From: DASUPK01 sp046732465
GTDB lineage: Bacteria; Actinomycetota; Thermoleophilia; Solirubrobacterales; 70-9
Assembly: GCA_046732465.1 (NCBI GenBank)
Contig: JBKPND010000013.1
Coordinates: forward strand, 1 to 22,731
Direction of reading: 5' to 3'
Length of the DNA stretch: 22,731 nt
Positions within the stretch are counted from its first letter, which is position 1. Each line of letters opens with the position of its first letter. The notes beneath the pieces are model-generated. The model saw only the letters and a list, made by a program, of their open reading frames with translations. It made no database searches and was not told where the DNA came from. Below are positions 6,701-14,328 of the stretch, piece by piece. The translations under genes were made by a program, and so were the position numbers.

Positions 6701-7987
6701 TTACCCGGTCGGCAGGTCCGGGAAACGCTTGATCACCTCGGCGAAGGTCGAGAGCGCCCGATCGAGCTGCTCCCGCTCGTGGTTCGCCATCAGGCTCGTC
6801 CGGAGAAGAGCGCCGCCGGGCGGCACCGCCGGGTGAAGCGCGACGTTGGTGTAGACGCCGGCCTCGAAGAGTGCCTTCCAGAGCAGAACGGCCTGCCAGT
6901 CCTCGCCGACGATCACCGGCACGACCGGAGTGTTTGCCTCGGTGCCGTCCGGCAGGGTCCCCGGCTCCACCACCTTCAGTCCCAGATCGCGGAAGCCCTG
7001 GCGCAGGTAGGCGGCGTTGTCGAGCAGACGGGACATCAGCTCCGGGCCCTCCGAGCGGATGATCCGCAGCGCGCCGAGGGCGGCGCCCACGGCCGCGGGA
7101 ACGGCGGAGGCGCTGAAGATGAACGAGCGCGACGCGATCCGCAGGTACTCGATCACCTCCTCCGAGCCGGCGATGAACCCGCCGCAGGAGGCGAGGCTCT
7201 TCGAGAAGGTCCCCATCCGCAGGTCGACCTCGTCCTCGAGGCCGAACAGCTCGCTCGCGCCGGCCCCTCGCTTCCCGAGAACGCCGACCCCATGCGCCTC
7301 GTCGACCATCAGCCGGGCTCCGAAGCGCTTGCAGAGCTCGACGATGGGGGGCAGGTCGCAGACGTCACCCTCCATGGAGAAGACGCCATCAACCACCACC
7401 AGCGCGCCGCTCTGGTCCGCCACGGCCCGCTCGAGCATCGTCTCCAGCTTGTCCATCCGGTTGTGGCGGAAGGGGCGCAGCCGAGCCCCGGAGAGCTTGC
7501 AGCCGTCGAGGATCGAGGCGTGGTCGCCGGAGTCGCAGATCACCGTGTCGCCGGGCTCGAGGATCGCGGAGATCGCCCCGAGGTTCGACTGGTATCCGGT
7601 CGTGAAGACGATCACATCCTCGGTCCCCATCCACTCGGCCAGCGCCCGCTCGAGCTCGACGTGCATCGGCGTGGTGCCATTCAGGAGGCGTGAGCCGGTG
7701 ACGCCCGTGCCGTACTGCTCGAGGGCGTCGCGGGCGGCCTGCTTGACCCGCTCGTCGGTGGTCAGCCCCAGGTAGTTGTTGGAGCCGAGCATGATCGTCT
7801 CGCGTCCCTCCATCTCCACCACCGGGCCCGCCTGGGACTCGAGGATTCGGAAATAGGGAAGGAGATCCCCCTGCTTGGCCGCCTCGAGCTGCTCCGCTCG
7901 GTCATGCGTGCGGGCCTTCTCGAAGACGTCCACCGGAGATTCGAGGGTGCGCGACAGCGCAACCCGATTATCGCCGGAGTCGGACAT
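6701..7987 (-). CDS. Serine palmitoyltransferase-like alpha-oxoamine synthase
   Basis: A 428-residue fold-type I PLP enzyme of the alpha-oxoamine synthase family (SPT, KBL, AONS), which condenses an amino acid with an acyl thioester. Visible landmarks: NNYLGL and GSRLLNGTTPMHVELE near the N-terminus, GDHASILDGCKLSG (PLP-stacking His), DEAHGVGVLG (Asp/His contacting PLP) and GTFSKSLASCGGF with the PLP lysine at about residue 263. TFSKS is the SPT-type lysine context; KBL and AONS usually have TLGKA. SPT makes 3-ketosphinganine from serine and palmitoyl-CoA. ATG 7987 is preferred; GTG 8005 is an in-frame alternative. The gene diverges from a GNAT-fold gene with under 40 bp between them. KBL-type activity cannot be excluded. 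Confidence 0.85.
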   Translation of the reverse strand: MSDSGDNRVALSRTLESPVDVFEKARTHDRAEQLEAAKQGDLLPYFRILESQAGPVVEMEGRETIMLGSNNYLGLTTDERVKQAARDALEQYGTGVTGSRLLNGTTPMHVELERALAEWMGTEDVIVFTTGYQSNLGAISAILEPGDTVICDSGDHASILDGCKLSGARLRPFRHNRMDKLETMLERAVADQSGALVVVDGVFSMEGDVCDLPPIVELCKRFGARLMVDEAHGVGVLGKRGAGASELFGLEDEVDLRMGTFSKSLASCGGFIAGSEEVIEYLRIASRSFIFSASAVPAAVGAALGALRIIRSEGPELMSRLLDNAAYLRQGFRDLGLKVVEPGTLPDGTEANTPVVPVIVGEDWQAVLLWKALFEAGVYTNVALHPAVPPGGALLRTSLMANHEREQLDRALSTFAEVIKRFPDLPTG

Positions 7988-8009
7988 GCCCGGAAATACT
8001 CGCACCTTG

Positions 8010-8015
8010 TACGGT
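8010..8015 (+). promoter_or_regulatory. Candidate -10 box (TACGGT) for the GNAT-like gene
   Basis: TACGGT ends 8 nt before GTG 8024, the same hexamer and nearly the same placement as before 258 and 16062. Transcription would start near 8022. The box lies in the 36-bp divergent spacer shared with the SPT-like gene, which has an AT-rich TATTTC (7998-7993, minus strand) in an equivalent place. Confidence 0.45.
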
Positions 8016-8023
8016 CCGCAGCC

Positions 8024-9190
8024 GTGCCAGGCGACCTACAGGTACGGCCCGTGCAGGGTCGCCGCGAGCTCACCAGGTTCATCAAGCTGCCCTTCCGCCT
8101 GCACGAGGGCACCCCCTGGGTGCCGCCCCTGATCTACGAGCGCCGCCACTTCCTCAACAAGGAGAAGAATCCCTACTTCGACCACGCCCAGGCCGAGTAC
8201 TTCCTCGCGTGGCGGGATGGCGAGCCGGTCGGGCGCATCACCGCGCAGATCGATCAGCGCTGGGACGAGTTCCAGGGCGGCCGCGACGGGCAATTCGGCT
8301 TCATCGAGGCGGAGGACGATCCGGCGATCTTCGAGGCACTCCTCGGGACCGCGGAGGACTGGGTCCGGGAGCGTGGACGGCAGCGGATGATCGGGCCGAT
8401 GGACTTCACCACCAACGATGAGTGCGGCCTCCTGATCGAGGGCTACGACCGCGACCCGATGATTCTCGAGCCCTGGCACCCGCCCTATTACCGGGAGCGC
8501 CTGGAGGCGCTCGGCTATGGCAAGACGATGGACCTGCTGATGTGGTGGCTCGAGCTGGGCGGCCTGAAGCAGGGCGACCGCTTCCACGACGCGATCCACG
8601 CCGTCGCCGAGAAGGTCGAATCCGAGCACGGGATCACCGTCCGCAACATGAACCGCAAGGACCTCGAGGCCGAGATCGGCCGCTTCATGGAGGTCTACAA
8701 CTCGGCCTGGGAGAAGAACTGGGGGTTCGTCCCCGTCACCGAGGAGGAGGTCCGCTTTCAGGCCTCCAACCTGAAGCAGATCCTCGACGAGCGCTGGACC
8801 TTCATCGCCGAGCGCGACGGGGAGACGCTCGGCGCGGCGCTGACGCTCCCCGACATCAACCAGGTGACGAAGAAGATGAACGGCCACCTACTGCCGCTGG
8901 GCTGGCTGCGCTTCCTGCTCGGCAAGGGAAAGGTCGACAAGGTGCGGGTCTTCGCCCTCGGCGTGAAGCCCGAGTACCAGCACACCGGCATCGCGGCGAA
9001 GTTCTACGTCGAGCACGTCGAGACCGCGAAGGTGCGGCCGCAGAAGGCCGGCGACCAGGGCTGGATCCTGGAGACGAACGAGCCGATGAACCGCGCCATG
9101 GAGGGGATGGGCGGCGAGATCGTCAAGAAGTACCGGCTGTACGAGAAGGACCTGAATCAGGTCGCGTCCACAAGCGGCCGCCCCAGATAA
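8024..9190 (+). CDS. GNAT-fold acyltransferase, candidate bacterial ceramide synthase
   Basis: A 388-residue soluble protein starting with LQVRPVQGRRELTRFIKLPFRLH and WVPPLIYERRHFLN, then a first acyltransferase-like half (PVGRITAQID, GRQRMIGPMDFTTNDECG, EPWHPPYY). The second half ends in a recognisable GNAT core: VRVFALGVKPEYQHTGIAAKFYVEHVE (motif A, Q-x-x-G-I-A for acyl-CoA binding) and LETNEPMNRAMEGMGGEIVKKYRLYEKDL. Such double-GNAT proteins are usually annotated as hypothetical N-acetyltransferases. In Caulobacter the ceramide synthase bCerS is, as I recall, a GNAT-type acyltransferase encoded close to SPT, so divergence from an SPT-like gene makes N-acylation of a sphingoid base an attractive inference. 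GTG 8024 is chosen because it places the conserved VRPV motif near the N-terminus. Confidence 0.8.
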   Translation: MPGDLQVRPVQGRRELTRFIKLPFRLHEGTPWVPPLIYERRHFLNKEKNPYFDHAQAEYFLAWRDGEPVGRITAQIDQRWDEFQGGRDGQFGFIEAEDDPAIFEALLGTAEDWVRERGRQRMIGPMDFTTNDECGLLIEGYDRDPMILEPWHPPYYRERLEALGYGKTMDLLMWWLELGGLKQGDRFHDAIHAVAEKVESEHGITVRNMNRKDLEAEIGRFMEVYNSAWEKNWGFVPVTEEEVRFQASNLKQILDERWTFIAERDGETLGAALTLPDINQVTKKMNGHLLPLGWLRFLLGKGKVDKVRVFALGVKPEYQHTGIAAKFYVEHVETAKVRPQKAGDQGWILETNEPMNRAMEGMGGEIVKKYRLYEKDLNQVASTSGRPR

Positions 9191-9226
9191 CCGCTCCGCT
9201 CATGGTGGAGCGGCCTGGTGGCCGCT
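9191..9226. terminator. Two interleaved hairpins at a convergent gene junction
   Basis: Directly after the GNAT-like stop, CCGCTCC (9191-9197) pairs with GGAGCGG (9207-9213) around 9 nt. Overlapping it, AGCGGCC (9209-9215) pairs with GGCCGCT (9220-9226) around TGGT. Both arms are perfect 7-mers. They share 9209-9213, so only one can form at a time. There is no U-run, but GC-rich hairpins without U-runs are common terminators in actinobacteria. The second hairpin overlaps the PEBP stop codon. Confidence 0.5.
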
Positions 9227-9674
9227 AGGTTCGCTCGTAGGTGCCGAGCAGCTCGGCGCCGCCGAGCACGTGTCCCTCGATCGCGTCCTCGAGCTGCTCC
9301 CGGCTCGCGCCCTCCTGGAGGTCGACCTCGGTGTCGAGCGCGAAGAGCTCGTGCTGGTAGCGGTGCGCCCCGTGTCCCGGCGGCGGGCATGGACCCCCGT
9401 AGCCGTTCTCGCCGAAGCCGTTGGCGCCCTCGCCGGGAGCGTGGGCCCCTTCCTCGAGCCCGCCGGCAGCCGGATCGATGCTCCAGGCGACCCAGTGGGT
9501 GAAGTCCCCCGATGGGGCGTCGGGGTCGTGGAGGATCAGCGCCAGCGACCGGGTCCCCTCGGGCGGTGAGCTCCAGCTGAGGGGCGGTGAGACGTTCTCC
9601 CCGTCACACGAGTACTTCTCGGGGATCGGCTGCCCCTCGCTGAAGGCGGAGCTGGTCAGCTCGAATTCGGCCAC
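9225..9674 (-). CDS. YbhB/YbcL family PEBP-like protein
   Basis: A 149-residue protein of the bacterial phosphatidylethanolamine-binding (Raf kinase inhibitor-like) family. Signature segments: FELTSSAFSEGQPIPEKYSCDGENVSPPLSW, SLALILHDPDAPSGDFTHWVAWSID, GYGGPCPPPGHGAHRYQHELFALD and the closing ELLGTYER. The conserved ligand-pocket residues of DPDAP, HW and the GPCPPxGxHRY loop are all present, so the protein looks intact. Bacterial members have no firmly established role. The start is GTG; no good Shine-Dalgarno is visible. Confidence 0.93.
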   Translation of the reverse strand: MAEFELTSSAFSEGQPIPEKYSCDGENVSPPLSWSSPPEGTRSLALILHDPDAPSGDFTHWVAWSIDPAAGGLEEGAHAPGEGANGFGENGYGGPCPPPGHGAHRYQHELFALDTEVDLQEGASREQLEDAIEGHVLGGAELLGTYERT

Positions 9675-9735
9675 GGACGTCCCAGATCTTCCCGCACCGA
9701 GCAGGGTGGAAACGGAAAGGGTCTTGACGGGGTCT

Positions 9736-9741
9736 TAGGAT
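9736..9741 (+). promoter_or_regulatory. Candidate -10 box (TAGGAT)
   Basis: TAGGAT fits TANNNT and ends 7 nt before ATG 9749, which would make the transcript leaderless. A TTGACG at 9724-9729 is only 6 nt away and so cannot act as its -35. Confidence 0.4.
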
Positions 9742-9748
9742 GCGAGCG

Positions 9749-10033
9749 ATGGCCGATCCGAAGCGGACAGAGGAGCAGGAGGTGATCGAGGCGGAGCCGG
9801 TGCGCCCGCTACCCGTCCGCGCCGAGGGCCGCACGATCGCGCTCTGGGGACATGACGTCCCACTCGCCGTGGCCGCTGCCGGTGGCGCCGCGGCAGGCGT
9901 CGCGGTGGTCGCGATCGCACGCGCCGCATCCCGCCCGTCCAGAAGGCCTCCCCGGCGCGGACTCTTCCGGCGGCGCGAGAAGGTCGTCGCCAGCCGCAGC
10001 TTCCTGGTCGACGTTCACGTCCTCGGGCGCTAG
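9749..10033 (+). CDS. Small single-pass membrane protein, unknown function
   Basis: A 94-residue protein: an acidic N-terminus (RTEEQEVIEAEP), one membrane segment (PLAVAAAGGAAAGVAVVAIA), a basic patch (RPSRRPPRRGLFRRREK) and a C-terminal VVASRSFLVDVHVLGR that I recall from other Thermoleophilia small proteins. The positive-inside rule puts the C-terminus in the cytoplasm. ATG 9749 is preferred over ATG 9740, because 9740 lies inside the TAGGAT box. The function is unknown. It lies 37 bp before the glycosylase gene and may be cotranscribed with it. Confidence 0.65.
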   Translation: MADPKRTEEQEVIEAEPVRPLPVRAEGRTIALWGHDVPLAVAAAGGAAAGVAVVAIARAASRPSRRPPRRGLFRRREKVVASRSFLVDVHVLGR

Positions 10034-10070
10034 GTCCTCGGCGTTGCCGGCCGTCGTCGAGGAGCGGGTG

Positions 10071-11036
10071 ATGCCTCGCTGGCCCTACCGGCTGCCGCGG
10101 AGCAGCGGCGGGGACGGGGTGGTGCGCTCGCGCGACCGTGTCGTCGAGCGCCTGATCCACGTCGGCCACTCCCCTGTCCGGGCGAGAGCCTGGCGCACGC
10201 GGGAGGGATACGTGCACATTCGCGCCGAGCCGATCGACCCCGCCTCGGTCCAGCACCCGATCGTTCCCGAGGGAACACCGGCCCCCGAGGAGATTGCGCC
10301 GGCTGGCGACGCCGAGCTCGGAATCGCGATCGAGCGCGTCCGCTTCTCGCTCGCCGTCGAGGACGACATGGGGGAGTTCTTCCATACCTTCAAGCGGGAC
10401 CCGCTCCTCGGCCCCGCGATCCACCACAAGCCGTGGGTTCGGCCGAGGCGCCGTCCGTGGCCGTGGGAGGCCCTCTGCTGGGCGATCACCTCACAGCTGA
10501 TCCAGGCCTCCCGTGCAGCCGAGATCCAGCGCCGCATCGTGAGACGCTGGGCGCCGAGCTACCTCCCGAATCAGCCCGCGCCGCGGCGACGACGCGAGCG
10601 TTCCTGGCCGCTCCGGGACGTGCCCTCCGCCGCGGTGATCGCCGGGAGGGCGCCCGCCGAGCTCGCCTCCATGGACCTGGGCGCCGGTCGCTCCGTCGCC
10701 ATGGTCCGTTGCGCCCGTGAGGTCGCGCAGGGCCGGGCGAGGCTCGAGGACCCGCGATCCGACAGGCGGCTCCTTCAGATCAGCGAGATCGGTCCCTGGA
10801 CGCTCCAGTGCCTCGGCCTGCACGGGCGCGGCGATCCGGACTCGCTGCCGGCGGGCGACCTCGCCTACGTGAAGCTGGTCGGCCATCTCGCCGGCCTCGG
10901 CCGCCGCGCGACCGTCGAGGAGGTGGAGGCCTACTTCGCCCCCTACGCGCCCTTCCGCGGGCTTGCCGGCGCGTTCGCGCTCGCCGGCTGGCACAAGGCG
11001 ATGGGATCGGGGCCTCCCGCCCGCCTGGCCGCATAG
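10071..11036 (+). CDS. AlkA-like DNA-3-methyladenine glycosylase (HhH-GPD family)
   Basis: A 321-residue protein. The C-terminal 200 residues form the HhH-GPD glycosylase core: WEALCWAITSQLIQASRAAEIQRRIV, a helix-hairpin-helix with LLQISEIGPWTLQCLGLHG, and GDLAYVKLVG, whose Asp (about residue 263) is in the catalytic position. It should excise alkylated bases during base excision repair. Compared with E. coli AlkA the N-terminal domain is divergent, and the segment QPAPRRRRERSWPLRD between the helices is unusually basic. ATG 10071 has a GGAG Shine-Dalgarno about 6 nt upstream; the frame is open further upstream but overlaps the small membrane gene. Confidence 0.88.
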   Translation: MPRWPYRLPRSSGGDGVVRSRDRVVERLIHVGHSPVRARAWRTREGYVHIRAEPIDPASVQHPIVPEGTPAPEEIAPAGDAELGIAIERVRFSLAVEDDMGEFFHTFKRDPLLGPAIHHKPWVRPRRRPWPWEALCWAITSQLIQASRAAEIQRRIVRRWAPSYLPNQPAPRRRRERSWPLRDVPSAAVIAGRAPAELASMDLGAGRSVAMVRCAREVAQGRARLEDPRSDRRLLQISEIGPWTLQCLGLHGRGDPDSLPAGDLAYVKLVGHLAGLGRRATVEEVEAYFAPYAPFRGLAGAFALAGWHKAMGSGPPARLAA

Positions 11037-11045
11037 GTCAGTTCT

Positions 11046-11059
11046 CGGGTCAACACCCG
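11046..11059 (+). terminator. Short hairpin after the glycosylase gene
   Basis: CGGGT-caac-ACCCG follows the glycosylase stop by 10 nt and lies between convergent genes. The stem is only 5 bp and there is no U-run, so it is a weak terminator candidate. Confidence 0.25.
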
Positions 11060-11084
11060 CGCGCCGCCGTGCCGCTGCTACCGC

Positions 11085-11825
11085 TCAGCTCCGGTTGTGG
11101 TTGACGACCTCGACGTTGTGCCCGTCCGGGTCGAGCACGAACGCACCGTAGTAGCCCTGGTGGTAGACCGCGCGCTCGCCCGGCGCGCCGTGGTCCTCGT
11201 AGCCCGCCGCGAGCGCGGCGGCGTGGAACGCGCGCACCGTGGTGTCCTCGCGCGCGGGGAACGCGAGGTGGACGTGCTCCGTGAGCGGCCGCTCGTCCCG
11301 GACGAGCGAGAAGCTGTAGTCCGGGCCGGAGAGCTGCACGCGGGCCGGCTCGTCGTGTTCCAGGCGGAGCCCGGCGTGCGGGGCGATCGTCGTGTAGAAG
11401 CGCTGGGAGGCCTGCAGGTCGCGGACGCGGATCCACAGGTGGTCGACGCGGCCATCGGGCACGGCGTCCTCGCGGTCGCTGTGGACCGCCTCGACGCTGT
11501 TGCCGTCGGGGTCGAGCAGGAACCCGCCGTAGTACGTCGGGCCGTACTGCGTACGCGGCCCAGGCACGCCGTCGTCCCGGTACCCCGCGTCGACGCCTGC
11601 CTGCCAGAACGCGTCGACCTGCGCGCGGTCGCGGGCGCGGAAGCCCACGTGGAGCCCCCGGGTAACAGGGTGGTCGCGGTCCGTCGGCCCGATATCCCAG
11701 TCGTCCCATTCGACCAGCTCGGCGTCCGCATGGCTGGGCTCGATCCCCAGGACGCTCAGGACGGTGCGGTAGAAGCGCTCGGAGGCCGCGAGGTCCGAGA
11801 CGGCGATGCCGACGTGGTCGAACAC
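11085..11825 (-). CDS. Two-domain VOC (glyoxalase/dioxygenase superfamily) protein
   Basis: A 246-residue protein made of two vicinal-oxygen-chelate domains. Domain 1 runs from VFDHVGIAVSDLAASERFY to YYGGFLLDPDGNSVEAV; domain 2 from VDHLWIRVRDLQASQRFY to YYGAFVLDPDGHNVEVV. Each keeps a His in the first strand (FDHVGI, VDHLWI), a His in GLHVGF or EHVHLAF and a Glu in NSVEAV or HNVEVV, the usual metal-ligand positions, so metal binding is likely. The reaction is unknown. GTG 11825 is chosen since it starts directly at the first strand and a TAGCCT box lies 7 nt upstream. It is divergent from a second VOC gene. Confidence 0.85.
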   Translation of the reverse strand: MFDHVGIAVSDLAASERFYRTVLSVLGIEPSHADAELVEWDDWDIGPTDRDHPVTRGLHVGFRARDRAQVDAFWQAGVDAGYRDDGVPGPRTQYGPTYYGGFLLDPDGNSVEAVHSDREDAVPDGRVDHLWIRVRDLQASQRFYTTIAPHAGLRLEHDEPARVQLSGPDYSFSLVRDERPLTEHVHLAFPAREDTTVRAFHAAALAAGYEDHGAPGERAVYHQGYYGAFVLDPDGHNVEVVNHNRS

Positions 11826-11832
11826 CCGGCCG

Positions 11833-11838
11833 AGGCTA
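11833..11838 (-). promoter_or_regulatory. Candidate -10 box (TAGCCT) for the two-domain VOC gene
   Basis: On the minus strand TAGCCT (11838-11833) fits TANNNT and ends 7 nt before GTG 11825, giving a leaderless transcript. No -35 is obvious. Confidence 0.35.
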
Positions 11839-11906
11839 GCGTTGCGGGCATGCTCGATATGCGGAAGGCCGAGATCCGCGGCAGCCTGCTCGGCCCTGGC
11901 TAGGCG

Positions 11907-11912
11907 GATAAT
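11907..11912 (+). promoter_or_regulatory. Candidate -10 box (GATAAT) for the small VOC gene
   Basis: GATAAT differs from the consensus TATAAT in one base and ends 7 nt before GTG 11920. The predicted transcription start falls at 11919-11920, on the start codon itself. Confidence 0.45.
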
Positions 11913-11919
11913 CAGGTCA

Positions 11920-12258
11920 GTGTCTGCTCCGCTGATCGAGTTCCCGGCCGATGACGCCGAGCGCGCCTGCCGTTTCTGGAGCGGTGTGCTCGGTGTCGAG
12001 CTTGCCCCCAGATCCAACGATGCTGGGGAGGGGTGGGAAGCCGGCGTCGGTGATCTGCGCCTCGGCGTTCACGAGCGGGGGCCGGGTCCGGGCGACACCA
12101 GCTCACTGCCGTACTTCACCGTGGACGATCTTCCCACCGCTCTCGACCGGGTCCGGGAGTTGGGAGGTTCGGTGGTCCACCCAGGCGATCGTTGGGCCGT
12201 GTGCCGTGACTCAGAGGGCAGCCCATTCGCGCTGGACGCGGGCGCCGCGGACGTCTAG
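11920..12258 (+). CDS. Single-domain VOC family protein
   Basis: A 112-residue VOC-fold protein: SAPLIEFPADDAERACRFWSGVLGVEL, GVGDLRLGVHERG, YFTVDDLPTALDRVRELGGSVVHPG and WAVCRDSEGSPFALD. It is a single glyoxalase-like half, which normally dimerises to make a complete site. The usual metal ligands are mostly missing (Ile in the first strand and Leu-Asp where Glu is expected), so a binding or non-metal role is possible. The GTG start directly follows a GATAAT -10 box. It lies 51 bp upstream of the LLM oxidoreductase in the same direction. Confidence 0.8.
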   Translation: MSAPLIEFPADDAERACRFWSGVLGVELAPRSNDAGEGWEAGVGDLRLGVHERGPGPGDTSSLPYFTVDDLPTALDRVRELGGSVVHPGDRWAVCRDSEGSPFALDAGAADV

Positions 12259-12309
12259 CCCCATCCGGAGCGGTGTTATCCGCACCCACCCCGCGGGTAG
12301 CCACAGACC

Positions 12310-13299
12310 ATGCGGTACTGGCTGGGTTTGGCACACGAGCAGTTTCCGCCCGAGGACCTGCTGCTGCAGGCCATCGAGGGCGAGCGGGCCGGCTTCGACG
12401 GCATCGCCTGCTCGGACCATCTCCAGCCCTGGTGGGAGCCCGGCGAGTCGGGCCACGCCTGGATCTTGCTCGGAGCGGCCGGGCAGGCGACCGAGAAGCT
12501 CGCTCTCGGCACGGCGGTCACGCCGCCCGGTCCCCGCCATCACCCCGTACTGATCGCGCAAGCTTGGGCGACCCTGGAGCGTCTGTTCCCCGGTCGCCCG
12601 TTTCTCGGCGTCGGTTCGGGCGAGTCACTGAACGAGTCACCGCTCGCCGCGATCTGGCCACCGGTGTCAGAGCAGGTCGAGCGCATGGAGGAGGGGCTGG
12701 AGATCATCAACCGCCTCTTCGACGGGGAGCGCCTGACATACGACGGGCGCCACTTCGAGACCGACGAAGCGATTCTTCACACCCGCCCGAACCGCCGGCC
12801 GCCGATCTACGTCTCCGCCTTCGGGCCGAAGGCCGCGGGGGTGGCGGCGCGCTGGGCGGACGGGCTCTGGACCCTGGCCGATCCGGAATCGGCCCCGGAG
12901 GTGATCGACGCCTACCGCGGCGCCTGCGACGACGCGGGCAAGGAGCCGGGCGCGATCGTCCTGCAGGCGCAGTTCTCCTGGGCCGAGGACGACGATGCGG
13001 CTCTCGAGGGCGCGCGGGTCTGGAAGGGTGCGCAGCCGCAGGAGTTCTACACGGACGACTGGCACCAGCCGCGCAAGATGTACGAGGAGGGTGAGAGGCA
13101 GATCTCCGACGAGGATCTGAAGGAGGCGCTGATCATCTCCTCGGATCCGGAGGTCCACGTCGACCGCATCAGGGAGGCGGAACAGCTTGGCGCGACGACC
13201 ATGGCCCTGATGAACGTCTCCGGGGCCGACCCCCTGAGGGCGGTCGAGGTCTACGGCGGCCGGGTTCTTCCGGCGCTCGCGAAGACGCCCGCGCGCTAG
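12310..13299 (+). CDS. LLM-class F420-dependent oxidoreductase (FGD-like)
   Basis: A 329-residue TIM-barrel luciferase-like protein. The F420-dependent glucose-6-phosphate dehydrogenase-type motifs are visible: CSDHLQPW (His37 and Trp41, equivalent to the catalytic His40/Trp44 of mycobacterial FGD) and FLGVGSGESLNE (Glu105, equivalent to Glu109). ALGTAVTPP and YVSAFGPKAAGVAARWADGLWT form the cofactor-binding barrel. F420H2-linked hydride transfer is therefore likely, but the substrate cannot be assigned: many paralogues in actinobacteria act on other compounds. No Shine-Dalgarno is visible; a TAGCCA 6 nt before the ATG may be a weak -10. It is convergent with the ABC importer operon. Confidence 0.88.
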   Translation: MRYWLGLAHEQFPPEDLLLQAIEGERAGFDGIACSDHLQPWWEPGESGHAWILLGAAGQATEKLALGTAVTPPGPRHHPVLIAQAWATLERLFPGRPFLGVGSGESLNESPLAAIWPPVSEQVERMEEGLEIINRLFDGERLTYDGRHFETDEAILHTRPNRRPPIYVSAFGPKAAGVAARWADGLWTLADPESAPEVIDAYRGACDDAGKEPGAIVLQAQFSWAEDDDAALEGARVWKGAQPQEFYTDDWHQPRKMYEEGERQISDEDLKEALIISSDPEVHVDRIREAEQLGATTMALMNVSGADPLRAVEVYGGRVLPALAKTPAR

Positions 13300-13308
13300 C
13301 CGATCGGG

Positions 13309-14328
13309 CTACGGAAGCAGCTCGTCGGTGAGCACGTCGCTCGGGCTGGGCGCGCTCGAGATCAGGTCGTGCTGCGCCATCCACTGGGCATACGCAGCCC
13401 ACGCGTTCGGGTCCAGGTAGCCATACGGCTTTCCTTGGGGCGGCGCGAGGAGCGGCAGCGTCGTGGCGACCTCGGCCCTGGTCTGCATCGGATTTAGACC
13501 CTTGCCGGCGGAGATCACGGCGCTGGCCGCCCCCTGAGGATGGCCCCGCGCGTAGTCGGTCCCGCGCGCCAGCGCCTCGATGAAGGCGCGAATCGCGTCG
13601 GGATGCTCCTCCACGGTCGACTTCCGGGCGACGAGGACGAGCTCGTCGTAGGTCGGGACGCCCAGCTGATCCACCGGCACCACCCGCGGGTCGAGTCCTC
13701 GCAGCTGAAGGTCGACGCCCTCGATGTTGCGGAAGCCGCCCAGGATCGCGTCGACCCGGCCGCCGATCAGCGCGGGCAGCAGATTGAGCCCGGCGTTCAC
13801 CTCCTGAGCCGACGAGGGTGGGAGGCCGGCGGTCTGCAGAATCGTGTCCAGGTAGTCGCTCTGGTACGGGATCCCCGCCGTCCCGACGGTCTTGCCGTTG
13901 AGGTCGGCGGCGCTCGAGATCCCCGCCTCCGGCAGCGAGATCAGCGAGGTGAGGGGCGAATTGACGACTGCCGCCACCGCCTCCACGTCGAGGCCCTTGT
14001 CCGCGGCGAGCAGGACCTCGGGCTCGTAGGAGACCGCCAGGTCGACCCGCCCGGCGGCGACCTCCTTGATCGGCGCGGCGGGGTCCGAGGGCACCTGCGG
14101 CTTGACGTCGAGGCCCGCCTGCCGGAAGAACCCGCGCTCGATGGCCGTGTAGATCCCCGCGTGGTCGGGATTGACGTACCAGTCGAGATCGAGAGTGAAC
14201 GGCTGCGGGTTCGAGGGCGTCCCGGTCGTCGCGTCCTCACCACCGCCACAGGCGGCCAGGCCAAGCGCCAGCGCCGCGGTCGCGGCGAGTCCGGCCACGA
14301 GGCGCGCGAAACGCGATCCGTGCCTCAC
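13309..14328 (-). CDS. ABC importer substrate-binding lipoprotein (NMT1/ThiY-like)
   Basis: A 339-residue lipoprotein. The signal peptide ends in LGLAAC with the lipidated Cys at about 27. The mature part is of the NMT1/THI5-like type: LDLDWYVNPDHAGIYTAIERGFF, DVKPQVPSDPAAPIKEVAAGRVDLAVSYEPEVLLA and PLTSLISL. This DWxxNPDHAGIY...GRVDLAISYEPE signature is shared with ThiY-type binders of pyrimidine precursors of thiamine. The TPP riboswitch at the head of the operon supports that role strongly; the exact ligand (HMP, or a formylated aminopyrimidine) is not determined. GTG 14328 overlaps the permease stop by 4 bp. It is the last gene of the operon. Confidence 0.9.
   Translation of the reverse strand: MRHGSRFARLVAGLAATAALALGLAACGGGEDATTGTPSNPQPFTLDLDWYVNPDHAGIYTAIERGFFRQAGLDVKPQVPSDPAAPIKEVAAGRVDLAVSYEPEVLLAADKGLDVEAVAAVVNSPLTSLISLPEAGISSAADLNGKTVGTAGIPYQSDYLDTILQTAGLPPSSAQEVNAGLNLLPALIGGRVDAILGGFRNIEGVDLQLRGLDPRVVPVDQLGVPTYDELVLVARKSTVEEHPDAIRAFIEALARGTDYARGHPQGAASAVISAGKGLNPMQTRAEVATTLPLLAPPQGKPYGYLDPNAWAAYAQWMAQHDLISSAPSPSDVLTDELLP

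Noticed and set aside
11826..12017. N-terminal extension of the two-domain VOC gene
   Set aside because: The extra 64 residues have no VOC features and would overlap the divergent VOC gene; GTG 11825 starts exactly at the first beta strand.
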